Shown: positions 1 to 11,335, counted from the first letter of the stretch. The stretch: 64,000 nt of DNA from Haemaphysalis longicornis (GCA_013339765.2 CM023449.1:227103712-227167711), one strand, 5' to 3'. Translations and numbers: made by a program. The notes: generated by a model not told the origin, from the sequence alone.

Positions 1-124
1 TGGTGGATCTTCACATGGCTTGGGTGCGATGTCACAAAGCGACATTGCTGGCAGCGCAGCTGCAGCTGACCATGCATGGCAGGGCCGTGCTGCTGCCTGC
101 ACCCATTTGAGGAGGGGGAAGGGC
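1..124 (-). CDS. C2H2 zinc-finger terminal exon A (partial, cut by window edge)
   Basis: Minus-strand reading from a splice acceptor (CTGTAGCAG, exon base 124) gives a short Pro/Ser/Gln/His-rich lead (PSPSSNGCRQQH...) and then the first finger, CQQCRFVTSHPSHVKIH, with Cys-x2-Cys and His-x3-His ligands. The acceptor is entered in phase 1, as in exons B-G. The rest of the finger array lies left of base 1. C2H2 arrays bind DNA and most such proteins are nuclear transcription regulators, but no target can be read here. Whether this copy is intact cannot be judged. An antisense reading on the plus strand across the same bases is a shadow. Confidence 0.75.
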
Positions 125-263
125 CTGCTACAGGGAGGAGGGGAAACACTGAGAACCCTCGCAACGAAGACGATGGTGTCAGTGAACCAGCCGAAGAGGA
201 AGAGCATCTCCACTGGTGCCAAGCAGGCCACTCGGTAAAGGCCTAACACCCAGGGCACTCTGT

Positions 264-300
264 AGCCACGCAGACAAGCACTCCTTTTTCTCGCTGGCTC
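264..300 (-). promoter_or_regulatory. Conserved pre-acceptor element, exon A
   Basis: On the minus strand this reads GAGCCAGCGAGAAAAAGGAG followed by a TGCTTGTCTGC-like core, about 140-175 bases upstream of the exon A acceptor. Similar blocks precede exons B, C, D, F and G. It may be an intronic splicing element, part of a promoter, or simple duplication homology. Function is inferred only from conservation. Confidence 0.4.
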
Positions 301-2008
301 TGCAGTCTTCACACGCGAGGCTTCCAAAACTTCACATTCAAGGCTTGTTCAGGAACACCGTGTCTACAGTGCTCTCATACAAAAATTGGTGTTCCTCTGT
401 TATGGTGCTTTGCACTCACAGCTGCTAAGCTCGTGCCTGTCCTGGAGAGCCATGGGGCTGTTAATCACTGGAGGTGCTTTGCCACTGACAAAACATCTGC
501 ATCAGCTGGCTCGGCAGCGCCAAGTTGCTGCTCACGAACGTCAAGTTGATGTGCAGCCCAGTTGGATGTGCTCTATGGGGGATACACATGCACGTGTACA
601 GTGGCACCAAGCCAGGGCTTGGTAAAATGACTGACAAAATGAACATGTTCCTCCAACCATTAACTGTCAAATTCAGCCAACAATAACTTCACCCTTTTAC
701 TGGCACCAGCAACCTACTTTCTCAGACTAAATGCTGCATGCTAGATATCATTCATTTTTTATGCAGTCTGTTTCAGAGTAACAGAGAAAACACCAATTTA
801 CTTTAAGCAAGTGAACCAGCTAATGTACTGTCCATGTCAGCAATACCAGGAATAGGTAACTTTGAAGCAGTTGCCTGCTGAATGAACAGAAAGGGACACT
901 GAACGAAATTACTCCACGGGCGGATTTTCACTTTTTTCTGTTTCATGTCCATTTCAATGTTTCCACTTCAAGCGAGCCCTGATTGGCTGAAGACAGACGA
1001 CCGTATGTGACACAGCGCAAGCAAGGCGATATCATTGGTCAGAGGCCTTGCAATTATACAATTGCGTCATTGCTGAAATGAACACTAAATGGGCATTTTC
1101 GAAACAGACCCGAATAAGAATTCTGCCCCAGGAGTTTCTTCCGCATAATTAATTGGTTGTTTAGCAAATGCCTATAGTCTCATGTTATTTGTAGCAGGTG
1201 GCAGGAGAGGAAATCCCATACACTGAGCACGGCGACCCTATAACAACCTCAGTAACATATTATAAATTGCAGCAGTTTTTTGTGCTGTTTCGGGCTTCAA
1301 AATTTTTACTTTTCCCTGCTTTGTTATTATTTACTCCTGAGTGCAAAAGCATTCGTTAACGCGGAACGTCAAGAATCACGCGCTGTCATGTCCAAGAGGT
1401 AGCACATAACACAACTGACGAACCACCCACCAAAAATTAAGAAAATATCCACTGCCTCAAAAAACGAAATAAAAACATTCCAAAGAATGCTAAGATTAAC
1501 ACCACATTTCTCAGAGGAACGTTCACAAACAAAGGAAGGTAATTCAGTTGAAAAAGAAGAATTGAACAATTTTCAGTACAAGCGGTACTATGTCGGTTCC
1601 AAAGCCCCCAGAATGTAACAGAAGTGCGGTTCAGCAAAATATCTGCTTGGCTTGGTAGGAAGCAGTTGTGCCATTTAGTAGAACTTCCGGTCAGATAGTA
1701 CTGTCCCAACAAATTGGGCATGAGCGCTGAAAACACAGGAAAAGAAAAAAAAGAGAAAATGACGATGAGAGGACACGTACGACAACCTAATAGTGCTTCC
1801 ACATTGACTACATCGTAGTGTGCCCTCATAGTTTTGTGTTAGTTGATGCACAGATGGCAGACATGCTCGCAACCCATTAATATTACCCCTGACGACTTGC
1901 CGGTGTTGTCAGGCATAAGCAAGGATGGTATAAAAAAAAACAGCACTTTCATACGTGTATCTAATACTAAAAGAAATGCATGCAAATTGACAAGAACTCT
2001 CTAATGGC
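301..2008. other. Gene-free flank between modules A and B
   Basis: The first 150 bases or so still align with the flanks of exons B and C (a TGTTCAGGAA-like stretch, then GCTCTCA, then GCTAAG...TGCC). Beyond about 700 the sequence is AT-rich, with several A/T homopolymers. I see no splice-flanked reading frame, no terminal inverted repeats and no recognisable transposon domain. Confidence 0.5.
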
Positions 2009-2388
2009 TTATGCATTTCGAAATACAATCTGGTAAGGTGGTTAGACAAAGTTAAATGACCGGGTTCGATGTTTCTTTAAGCCAGATGATATTTAAAACA
2101 TTAGCAGGCAGCAATGTCAACTACGGGTGAGATTGCTGCTGTGCTCGGTTAATTTGTTGTCTTCAAAGGGATTTCTTTTGCTAGGTTCGAATTTTAAAAA
2201 TACGATTACCAAATTACACAGACGTCACATTCCATTATTGAAAAGCCCAAAATTGTTTACAGCAGCCACCTGGATAAAATTTTGACAAGCTAAAGCAGTT
2301 ATTTTTTTAATTAAATGGTGGTATTAAGCTCCAAAAGCAACTTCTTCTGTGTCCTTCCAAGTGCTTGATAGCCGGGAATTATAACCAC

Positions 2389-2503
2389 ATTGAACCGCCC
2401 TAGCCATCGAATGTCTGTCTATTTGACAGAATGACCAACCTTCTTATTGAACCGCCCTTAGCCATCGAATGTCTGTCATTTGACAGAATGACCAACCTTC
2501 TTT
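2389..2503. repeat. Local tandem duplication (2 x about 57 bp)
   Basis: ATTGAACCGCCC...AATGACCAACCTTCTT occurs twice head to tail. The paralogous unit 2 has it once (about 5871-5925), so the doubling came after the module duplication. Non-coding. Confidence 0.85.
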
Positions 2504-3306
2504 TGAAGAATGATTACAAAACCAAACCTTTTTTTTTCGAATCCTTCCGAGAAATCGGGATCATGGCAAAGCGAACAACTAACCAACTGGGAATTCTTTC
2601 CTAGCTCCAAGATAGGCAGTTTCAAACAACAGGAGGTTTACTACACAAAACAAAGCATAGATAAATGCACAGAGTGTACACAAGTAAATTTGTTATTTTG
2701 GACGTTGCATTCCGTACTGCACAACATGGGCTAGTGTTGTGGCCACATTGCTCGAGTCACAAAAAACATCTCCCAACAGGCAGGAACTCAATTCGGCCAT
2801 TCTTTTCTAAACAAATTCACGCAAGTTCACTGTGGCTGTTTCTGCCTGAGCCTCATGCCAGACTTTCATGCACAAACCCCTTGTTAAACAAAAAAAGTGG
2901 TTGAAAGACTTAAAAAAGTTCTTGGGGCACTTAAGACTGCTAATGTGCATTGAAGGCGATAGCCTGGCACTACTTATCAGAAACTTCACAGCTAGACAGG
3001 GTATTCAGCTATTTTTTCGCTTTTGTTACGTTGTCTTTTGGCACAAATTACTTTGACAAGCAGACTCGCGGCACTTCACCCCACGGCTTTCCCACAACCA
3101 GAGTTCTTCACAGTGGCTGTAAAGCACCTGTTCTACTCACGTGACATTATGCATACCCATCACGTGATAAAACGTCTGCACCACACGCACTAGGCTAACA
3201 CTTGTTTCGCTGCTTGCAATGTGCTATGTTGCATGGTGTTAAAACACTTGGCTCCTGGCTACTCTTGGGATGCACGATCGATACCCATCTGAGCTCAAAT
3301 GTGTTC

Positions 3307-3312
3307 TTTATT
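3307..3312 (-). terminator. Candidate poly(A) signal for exon B
   Basis: AATAAA on the minus strand (TCAATAAAGAAC context), about 1.3 kb after the exon B stop. The same hexamer and context sit at 6716-6721 downstream of exon C, at nearly the same distance once the MITE is subtracted. No transcript evidence. Confidence 0.3.
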
Positions 3313-4599
3313 GACTCTTTACAGTGGCGGCCATTTTTTTAACCAAACAAACACACCATGAGAGGGACAACTGTTTACAGCAACGGTTACACTGTGAGAG
3401 GGAGGCAGCTACAGGAAGCCATTTTGTCTCCTCTACTCTTGAAAGAAATTATACTTGTGGCCACTGAGGTTGTTGGTTTGTGATTCACCTTACAAAAAAA
3501 AACGTTTGACGAAATATTTCGACTTTGAAGCCACAAACTGACCCCAACTGCTATACAGAAAATATATCAGCAATTGAAACAAAACACAGTGAAAAAGCTG
3601 CAGGTGATGTCATCTTCAACTGATAAATAAAACCAGTGTACAGTATTGCGTCCTCACACTCTGAGCGTTTCTAACTTAACCTCAAAAATATCCGTAGAAA
3701 AAGAGCATGCGACAAGTACTGGACAGTTATCTGCTGTTTACACACAAAAGGAACAATCAAAGAGGGATATACACACAGTGTGCGTGCTTGCACGCGTATG
3801 AATGGTGTGGAATAATGACTGCAAAATTTTAAAACGTGCAGTGTTTGCTTACTTGCATAGAACTGGAAAGTTGCATCACGCATTCAAGCAGGCACTTATG
3901 CCGAGATGTTGGTGACCGACACAGGACGCCACAGGTTCCACACACGACACTTGCGACACTAGCAAGGAGTGATAGTCACCCGGCTGGCGAGGCCATTATG
4001 TGATGATGATGGCAATCATCATCACCCCCACCTTCTGGCACGCTGCATAAAGGCCACCCTGCAGGCAGCAAAGGACCAGCGAAGCAGTGACTGAGCGATG
4101 CCCGCCAGAGGCTGCGGGGCCATTGGCTGTAAAAAAATGTTCATTCAGAGCTAGATTTAAAGCGGCCGGTCTTGGCCATCACCAGAAGCAAAGCAGCACA
4201 TTTTGAGACTGCAGCCAATCCAGTCTTTCTACTTCCACTCTGTGCCTTGGGCTGCGAGGAGACGATAGTTCTACGCTTGTTTTTTCGGGGTAGCGCTGCT
4301 GTTTTGTTCCTCCCTCATGTCCTCATAAATGGACAGGAGTGTTCGTCTGCTGCTCGCCAGGTGGCTGGTGACGAATGCTGGATACCAGATATTCAGCTTG
4401 GAGAGATATCCAGTGAACAGCCATTTTCTTCCAACACCGGCAGCATCGTCCCCCACTTCTTCACTGGCTTTGGGTGCATGGAGACAGCCTAAACACTGCT
4501 TCTTAACAATCCATACAAAGAAATCGCCTTCTTCTAGTCTCGGACAGCGTGTCGGTGCACACACCTCTCCGGGCCCTTATCCTCCTCCTCCCACCCGCA

Positions 4600-4982
4600 C
4601 TACTGGCAATGGCTGTGCACCTTCTCCTCGTGTCTCGTACGCTGGATGCGGTGTGTGAAGGCCTCGGGGCAGAAGCGGCAGCAGAAGGGCCTCTCGCCCG
4701 TGTGGACACGCACGTGGATGTCCAGCGACATCTTCGTGCTGAATGCCATGGGGCACAGGTGGCACCGGTAGGGACGCTCACCCGTATGGATGCGCAGGTG
4801 GGAGACAAGGCTGCATTTGTGCACGAAGGCCTTGCCACAGTGACTGCACTGGTGGGGACGTTCGCCCGTATGGATACGCTTGTGGATCTTCAGATGGCTC
4901 GGGCGCACTGTCACGAAGCTGCACTGCTGGCAGCACAGCTGGGGTCGACCACGGTGCTGCCTATGCCGGTTCGTGGAAGGGC
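4600..4982 (-). CDS. C2H2 zinc-finger terminal exon B (four fingers)
   Basis: The exon opens at a strong acceptor (CCCTTCCTCCCTGTTGCAG, first exon base 4982, phase 1) and reads a short lead (PSTNRHRQHRGRPQLC) into four fingers ending in SHCQ and a stop. The fingers are CQQC...HLKIHKRIH, CSHCGKAF...HLRIH, CHLCPMAF...HVRVH and CRFCPEAFTHR...HEEKVH; the last has His-x4-His. Linkers are TGERP. All ligands are present, so the exon looks functional. The frame stays open upstream to 5184, but that part is intron: it crosses the pyrimidine tract and a hairpin, and the same acceptor recurs in six other copies. The protein is probably a nuclear DNA-binding factor whose N-terminus comes from an exon outside the window. 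Confidence 0.85.
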
Positions 4983-5114
4983 CTGCAACAGGGAGGAAGG
5001 GGGAAACACTGAGAACCTTTCCACCGAAAAACACGGTGAGAGTGCACCAGCAGCACGGTCTAAGGAGGAAAAAAGAACCAACACAAAAGAGGAGGGCGTG
5101 TCGCATGTTAAATG

Positions 5115-5194
5115 TGCATTGCTGGGCATTATCTGGCCTTCGCAGAGCGGCCATTCGGGCCGCTCTGCGCAGGCCAGATAACACCCAGCAATGC
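5115..5194. repeat. 80-bp near-perfect hairpin upstream of exon B
   Basis: The arms are TGCATTGCTGGG...GCAGAGCGGCC and its reverse complement, about 38 bp each, around a 4-base ATTC loop, with few mismatches. It lies about 130-210 bases upstream of the exon B acceptor. Exon C has the same hairpin (9880-9959); D, F and G have only the outer sequence and no palindrome. Transcribed RNA would fold strongly here. Confidence 0.85.
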
Positions 5195-5222
5195 AGACGA
5201 GCCCTCCTCTTTCTTGCTGGCT
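5187..5222 (-). promoter_or_regulatory. Conserved pre-acceptor element, exon B
   Basis: Minus strand AGCCAGCAAGAAAGAGGAGG, then GCTCGTCTGCATTGCT. It overlaps the outer arm of the hairpin and matches the blocks before C, D and F almost base for base. Role unknown. Confidence 0.45.
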
Positions 5223-6715
5223 AGGCAGCTGGTCCCTCGTAAGGCTTCAGAACATTCGGAACAACAGGTTGTTAAGGAATGACCTATGTAGTGCTCTCAC
5301 AGCGAGAAAATCCCCCATCACACCGTGCTTTGCCTTGAAAACTGCTAAGTTCATGCCCACCCGAAAACTTCAAAATTCTGGGTTTTTTCTCCCAACAAAC
5401 AAACACAGGTAAAAACAAGCAAAGAAGTACTTTGGACCCTCTACATGGCCCACTTCGAACTCTCTTCGAACCCTCTTCGAACTCTCTACATGGCTTATGC
5501 ATTTAGCAATACAATCTGGTAAGGTGGTTAGACAAAGTTAAATGACCGGGTTCAATGTTTCCTTAAGCCACACGATATTTAAAACAGCAGGCAGCAATGG
5601 CAACTACGGGTGAAATTGCTGCTGTGCTCGGTTAAATTGTTGTCTTCAAAGGGATTTTTTTTGCTAGGTTCGAATTTTAAAAATACAATTACAAAAATAC
5701 TCGGACGTCACATTCCATAATTGAAAAGTCCAAAATTGTTTACAGCACCTGCCTGGATAAAAATTTTGACAAGCTAAAGCAGTTATTTTTTGAATAAATG
5801 GTGGTATTAAGCTCCAAATGCAACGTCTGTGTCCTTCCAAGTGCTTGATAGCCAGGAATTATAACCACATTGAACCGCCCTTAGCCACCGAATGTCTGTC
5901 TACCTGACAGAATGACCAACCTTCTCTTGAAGAATGATTACAAAACAGAACCCTTTTTTTCTCGAATCCTTCCAAGAAATCGGGATCATGGCAAGGCGAA
6001 CAACAAACCAACTGGGAATTTTTTCTAGCTCCACGATATGCAGCTTCAAACAGGAGGCTTACTACACAAAACAAAGCATAGGTAAATGCAGAGTGTATAC
6101 AAGTAAATTTGCTATTTTGGTCGTTGCATTCCGTACTGCACAACATGGGCCAGTCTTGTGACCACGTTGCTCGAGTCACAAAAAACATTACCCAACAGGC
6201 AGGAACTCAATTCGACCAGTATTTTCTGGGCAAGTTCACTGTAGATGTTCCTGCCTGACCCTTCTTGCCAGACTTTCATGTACACACCCCTTGCTAAACA
6301 AAAAAAGGGGTTGAAAGGTTTAAAAAATTTCTTGGGGCACACAAGTCTGCTAATGCGCTTTGAAGCCAATAGCCTGGCAATACTTATCAAAAACTTCACA
6401 GCTAGGCAGGGTTTCAATCTATTTTTTCACTTTTGTTCCGTCGTCTTTTGGCACAAATTACTTCGACAAGCAGACTGGCGGCACTTCACGTCAGCTTTCC
6501 CACAATCAGCGTTCTTCACAGTGGCTGTAGTGCACCTGTTCTGCTCACGTGACATTACGCCCACCCATCACGTGATACGACATCTGCACCACAAGCACTA
6601 GGCTAACACTTGTTTCGTTCTTGCAATGTGCTGATGTGCATGGTGTTTTTGAAACACTTGACTCCTGGCTACTCTGGGATGCATGGTCGATACCCATCTG
6701 ATCACAAATGTGTTC

Positions 6716-6721
6716 TTTATT
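6716..6721 (-). terminator. Candidate poly(A) signal for exon C
   Basis: AATAAA on the minus strand in the same context as 3307-3312. If used, the 918-bp MITE at 6916-7833 would lie inside the 3' UTR of the exon C transcript. Confidence 0.3.
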
Positions 6722-6915
6722 GACTCTTTGCGAGGCGGCAATTTTTTTTACCAAACAAATACACCATGAGAGGGACACCTGCTTACAGCAACGGTTACAC
6801 TGTGTCGGGGAGGCAGCTACAGGCAGGCGTTTTGTCTCCTCTACCCTTGAAAGGAGTTACACTTGAGGCACTGAGGTTTTTCGTTTGTGATCCACTTTAC
6901 AAAGAAAACGCTTAA

Positions 6916-7833
6916 AGGGACAGACACCCGATTTTTGTCGAGTATATATTCTCTATCCCAAATGAAAGGGCAACACTTAAAGCAACTTGACGAGAAACGG
7001 TTTTGCTGATGACGCCCTAGAACTTTTTAAATCGTAATTATGTGTCCGTATGTGTCCCTCCCAAAAATAATGCTGGCAACCATGACATGGAGTAGCTCGT
7101 CGACACACTTTTGTCTGTATGCGAAATGAAAAACGATATTTAAAAACTTGTCCCCAGCTAAAAAAGTTCGAATCGCAGGCTTTCCTGTTCTTTTGTTTTT
7201 TTATTGCAACGGTCTTATTTCACGAATGCGCCATCTGTTAGGATAGACGATAGGTAGAATCTGGCTTCACGTTGTGGTGGTGGGAAGTTTGATTCTCCCC
7301 GGTTGCGACGTTTTTTTTTTTTTTTTTAAGCTGTCGGTGTATTTGGAAGCAGGAATCAAATATTTTGGCAAAACTGAAGCCCCTGCCTCAGGCAGAATCA
7401 TCAAAGCTTCTTCACTGGGTCTGTTTACGAACGCTGCCATTGATTCTGGGCATGGAGCTAGGCTCAGTTAGCCAGACTGAGAGCAACCCAGCGACGGCGG
7501 GCAGCGTTCAAATTTTCGAAATAATGTTTAGAAATACATATACAATTTAACCTTGTACAAATACTTGTGTTAAAAGGTTTTCAACACGTAAATAAACGTT
7601 TCAGCAGTTACAGTACCTGCTAGGTTTGCAGGTCACGTGACAGGGACACATATTGTAGTGTCAAGTTTCGACACTACGAGCCGCCACCCTTCCGATTTCA
7701 GGAAGTTTACTGCCAAATTAAAATTATTCCCGCCACTTTGTTTAGAAATTGCTTGTGGTTGCCGGTCTATATAAAACGCTGGCTTTCATGAGCTAGAGAA
7801 CATATACGCGACAAAAATCGGTTGTCTGTCCCT
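6916..7833. mobile_element. 918-bp MITE with TTAA target duplication
   Basis: The ends are AGGGACAGACACCCGATTTT and, on the other strand, AGGGACAGACAACCGATTTT. Inverted similarity continues about 37 bp, and TTAA stands directly outside both ends (6912-6915, 7834-7837). Unit 1 lacks the element at the equivalent place (about 3505-3520), so it is an insertion. TTAA duplication is typical of piggyBac-type transposition, though these ends are not the usual CCC form. There is no transposase frame; a T-run sits near 7310-7328. A non-autonomous element moved by an enzyme not in this window is the likely reading. Confidence 0.9.
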
Positions 7834-8953
7834 TTAAGTAGAAAAATTTCGACTTTGGAAAAAGACATAGCCACAAACTGACGCCAACTGCTATACAGCA
7901 AATATATCAGAAATGGAAACAAAACACAGTGAAAAAGCAGGAGGTGACATTATCTTCAATTGATACATAAAACCAGCGTACGGTATCGGTTCCTCACTCT
8001 GAGCGTTTCTAACTTCCCCTCAAAAATATCCATAGAAGAAGAGTATGCGACAAGTACTGGACATTATCCGCTATTTACACACAAAAAGAACAATCAAAGA
8101 AGGAAATACGCACAGTGTGTGCGCTCGCACGCGTTGGAATGGTGGGGCATGATGACTGCAAAATTTAAAAAGTGCAGTGTTTTCTTGCTTGCACAGAGCT
8201 GGAAAGTTGCAACACAGATTCAAGCAGGCACTTATGCCGAGATGTTGGTGACCGACACAGGACGCCACAGGTCCCACACACAATGACACCTGCCACATTA
8301 GCGAGGAGTGATAGCCACCCGGATGGTAAGCCACGATATGAGGATGATGGCAATGGCAAACGAGGAAGCTTTCACACGAAGCATAACATTCTACAATAAG
8401 ATGGGCTCTCAATCTGAGGCCCCCCTCCTTTTGACACGCTGCATAAAGGCCACCCTGCATGCAGCAAAAGACCAGCAAAGAAGTGACGAGCGATGCCCGC
8501 CAGAGGCTGCGGGGACATTGGCTGTAAAAAAATGTCCATTCAGAGCTGGATTGCAAGCGGCCGGTATTGGCCATCACCAAAAGCAAAGCAGCACATATTG
8601 AGGCTGCAGCCAATCCGGTCTTTCTACTTCCATGCTTGTTTTTTCGGGGTAGCGTTGCTGTTTTGTTCCTTCCGCATGTCCTCGAAAATGGACAGGAGTG
8701 TTCGTGTGCTGCTTGCCAGGTGGCTGGTGACGATATCCAGCTTGGAGAAATATCCAGTGAACAGCCATTTTCTTCCAACACCGGAAGCATCGTCCCCCAC
8801 TTCTTCAGTGCCTTTGAGTGCACGGAGATGGCCTAAACACTGCTTCGTAACAATCCGCAAAAACAAATCGCCTTCTTCTGGTCTCGTCGGAATGCGTGTC
8901 GGTGCACACACCTGTCCGGACCCTTATCCTCCTCCCGGTCCCCCTCCCCCGCA

Positions 8954-9747
8954 CTACTGGCAGTGGCTGTGCGCCTTTTCCTCGTGTCTCGTGAGCTGGG
9001 TGCGGTGTGTGAAGGCCTCGGGGCAGAAGCGGCAGCAGAAGGGCCTCTTGCCTGTGTGGACACGAACATGGATGTCCAGCGACATCTTCGTGCTGAATGC
9101 CATGGGGCACAGGTGGCACCGGTAGGGACGCTCGCCCGTATGGATACGCAGGTGGATGTCTAGGCTGCTCTTATGGGCAACGTCCTTGGGGCACAGGTGG
9201 CACCGGTAGGGAAGCTCACCCGTATGGATGCGGAGGTGGATGTCCAGGATGCTCTTACGGGTGAAGTCCCGGGGGCACAGGTGGCACCGGTAGGGACGCT
9301 CGCCTGTATGGATGCGCAGGTGGGAGACAAGGCTGGGTTTGTGCACGAAGGCCTTGCCACAGTGAGTGCACTGGTGGGGACGTTCGCTCGTATGAATGCG
9401 CAGGTGGGAGACAAGGCTGGGTTTGTGCATGAAGGCCTTGCCACAGTGAGTGCACTGGTGGGGACGTTCGCTCGTATGAATGCGCAGGTGGGAGACAAGG
9501 CTGGGTTTGTGCACGAAGGCCTTGCCACAGTGAGTGCACTGGTGGGGACGTTCGCTCGTATGAATGCGCAGGTGGGAGACAAGGTTGGGTTTGTGCATGA
9601 AGGCCTTGCCACACTGGTGGGGACGTTCGCCCGTACGGATGCGCTCGTGGATCTTCAGATGGCTCGGGCGCACTGTCATGAAGCTGCACTGCTGGCAGCA
9701 CAGCTGGAGTCGACCACGGTGCTGCCTATGCCAATTCGGGGAAGGGC
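8954..9747 (-). CDS. C2H2 zinc-finger terminal exon C (nine-finger array)
   Basis: Acceptor CCCTCCTTCC-type tract ending GTTGCAG, first exon base 9747, phase 1, then PSPNWHRQHRGR and nine finger units. Finger 1 has lost its last His (HERIR). Finger 2 has a 9-bp in-frame deletion that collapses Cys-x2-Cys to a single Cys (HQCGKAF). Fingers 3-5 are near identical (CTHCGKAF[V/M]HKPSLVSHLRIH, TSERP linkers). Fingers 6-8 are of the CHLCP type, though finger 7 has CPKDVAHK where Phe is usual. Finger 9 is CRFCPEAFTHRTQLTRHEEKAH, then SHCQ and stop. Seven fingers keep all ligands. It is the tandem paralogue of B with expanded middle fingers. Probably a nuclear DNA-binding protein; target unknown. A long plus-strand frame across it is an antisense shadow. 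Confidence 0.85.
9314..9640. repeat. 84-bp finger-length tandem repeat inside exon C
   Basis: Four head-to-tail units of 84 bp (28 codons) start near 9314, 9398, 9482 and 9566. The first three differ at very few bases; the fourth carries a 9-bp deletion. Exon B has a single related unit, so the expansion is specific to C and recent, probably by unequal exchange. Confidence 0.9.
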
Positions 9748-9879
9748 CTGCAACAGGGAGGAAGGGGGAAACACTGAGAACCTTTCCACCGAAAAACACG
9801 GTGAGAGTGCACCAGCAGCACGGTCTAAGGAGGAAAAAAGAACCAACACAAAAGAGGAGGGTGCGTCGCATGTTCAATG

Positions 9880-9959
9880 TGCATTGCTGGGCCTTATCTG
9901 GCCTGCGCAGAGCGGCCAGTCGGGCCGCTCTGCGCAGCCAGATAAGGCCCAGCAATGCA
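9880..9959. repeat. 80-bp hairpin upstream of exon C
   Basis: Arms TGCATTGCTGGGCCTTATCT... and its near-perfect reverse complement around a 4-base loop (AGTC), same place relative to the acceptor as the 5115-5194 hairpin. Arm pairing is as good or better here: the TTAT/ATAA and GGCC positions match on both sides, which suggests the pairing was kept or corrected after duplication. Confidence 0.85.
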
Positions 9960-9986
9960 AACGAGCCCTCCTCTTTCTTGCTGGCT
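9951..9986 (-). promoter_or_regulatory. Conserved pre-acceptor element, exon C
   Basis: Minus strand AGCCAGCAAGAAAGAGGAGG then GCTCGTTTGCATTGCT, about 205-240 bases upstream of the acceptor. One base differs from the B copy. Confidence 0.45.
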
Positions 9987-10196
9987 AGGCAGCTGGTCCT
10001 TCAGAAGGTTTCGAAACAATTGGAACAACAGGTTGTTGAGGAATGACCTATGTAATGCTCTCACAGCGAAAAAATCACCCATCACACCGTGCTTTGCATT
10101 GAAAGCTGCCTAAGTTCATGCCCACCCGAAAATTTCAAAATTCTGGGTTTTTTCTCCCAACAAACACAGGTAAGAACAAGCAAAGAAAACTTTGGA

Positions 10197-11335
10197 CCAT
10201 GATGTGGTTTCTCTATTGACCAAAATTCTTAGAACCTGAAAAAAAGGGTGCCGTATTAATTTGGTTAGAAGTTGAGTGCTCTTTTTCCAAAAGTAACACC
10301 GGACACTGGAAAGGTCAGCTTGCAATCATTACAAAAGAAGGTCAAGCCATGGCCACAACAAAGGGTGGCCAGAATAAAGTTGTCACCACATACAACATTG
10401 CGTGTTTTTAGCACTGTTTGTCCTCCTGTGACATCTATCAGTGAGAAAGGGCCTGTTTGGGGCCGATGTATATTCAAACAACACTAGCAATATATTGTTC
10501 AGATGACCTGCCGTTCAATATGGTGCGTGCTGCCTTTCGCACATAGTTGTGCAGTAGCATGCAGGCGTAATTTTTTTGCAGAAATTATAACTTTCAACAG
10601 CGCACAATTTTCCCGGCGAAGCAAGCGTATTATACGGTTGCCGCAAGAACAACACACAACAATTTCACAATTCCTCGAAATACTCCGAAGAGAATGCACA
10701 GCTGGTTTTAGTAGCAAACTTCAAAAGCATCATTTTCTGGCTCTGTGCACGCATCTATAAGTGTTGGACATGGAAGTATGGTGGGCTCCAAACGCAACAG
10801 CTCACACTTCCATAATTCGTAACAGTGCATGACTTCATGGAATCACTTTTCATATCGATGCAAACACTATTCAGTGTAAATATCATACCCCCAGCCCTTC
10901 TGATTTTTTTCTTTTTTCATTAAGGTTAGCACTCCCGCAATACATTTGAGAGAGTATAGAAGCAACTTTTGGTGCATAGTTGGCCGACAGTTGAGTACTC
11001 TGTGCTTGTTCACTTTGTCGAAGTTTTTAGCTGCCCCTTAAAATGATCTGTACAAGCAATATACGAGATAGCCACTGAACATGGGCCACTGTTTACTCAC
11101 AGAAGGTGCCATCACAGTGGGAAATTGCGCGAAACATACACAAAGTGTGCACACTTCCACGTAGAATAATGGCAATGAATTGTGATTGACTTTCCAAAAG
11201 GAGTGTGTCCTTTTCGTTATGTCAGTCTGTAACGTTGCAGTGCATGTTCAAATGGGCAGTATAAGGTGGTCACTTGAGACCAACACAAGATGGCACTGTC
11301 TGCCGCAGGTCCCACCCACAACCACAGTTCCCACA
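10197..11335. repeat. 3' flank of module D, shared with module E
   Basis: About 10311-10800 aligns with 14925-15420 (AGCCATGGC/TAGC-type start, CACCACATACAAC, GTTTTTAGCA), and 11070-11335 aligns with about 15930-16250 (GCAGTGGGAAATTGC, GTGCATGTT-AAAT-GGCA). The first 110 bases are unaligned. No reading frame with support. Confidence 0.7.

Larger units (their letters stand above)
2009..5445. repeat. Tandem segmental duplication, unit 1 (module B)
   Basis: Collinear with 5489-10196. Both units open with CTTATGCATTT...AATACAATCTGGTAAGG, run through the same 3' flank into a zinc-finger exon (B or C), and end in ACTTTGGACC. Differences are the 57-bp local duplication at 2389-2503 (unit 1 only), the MITE at 6916-7833 (unit 2 only), a roughly 36-bp segment near 4231-4268 (unit 1 only) and the longer finger array of exon C. 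Homology is strong and needs few gaps, so the duplication is fairly recent. Confidence 0.85.
5489..10196. repeat. Tandem segmental duplication, unit 2 (module C)
   Basis: Second copy of the 2009-5445 unit, longer because of the MITE at 6916-7833 and a finger array of nine rather than four. The 3' flank, exon, hairpin and upstream flank are in the same order and orientation. Homology ends near ACTTTGGACC at about 10196, where the two units diverge abruptly. Confidence 0.85.

Noticed and set aside
5000..5184. N-terminal extension of exon B to an ATG at 5184
   Set aside because: The extension crosses the pyrimidine tract and CAG acceptor shared by seven copies and lies partly in a hairpin. It is intron read in frame.
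9314..9640. CRISPR-like regular repeats
   Set aside because: The 84-bp units are contiguous, coding C2H2 fingers without spacers, in a eukaryotic genome.
9173..9988. Long plus-strand open frame (271 codons) antisense to exon C
   Set aside because: It is the reverse strand of the finger repeats, which happen to lack stops. It shows Gly/Ala/Val-rich periodicity of 28 residues and no start or splice context.
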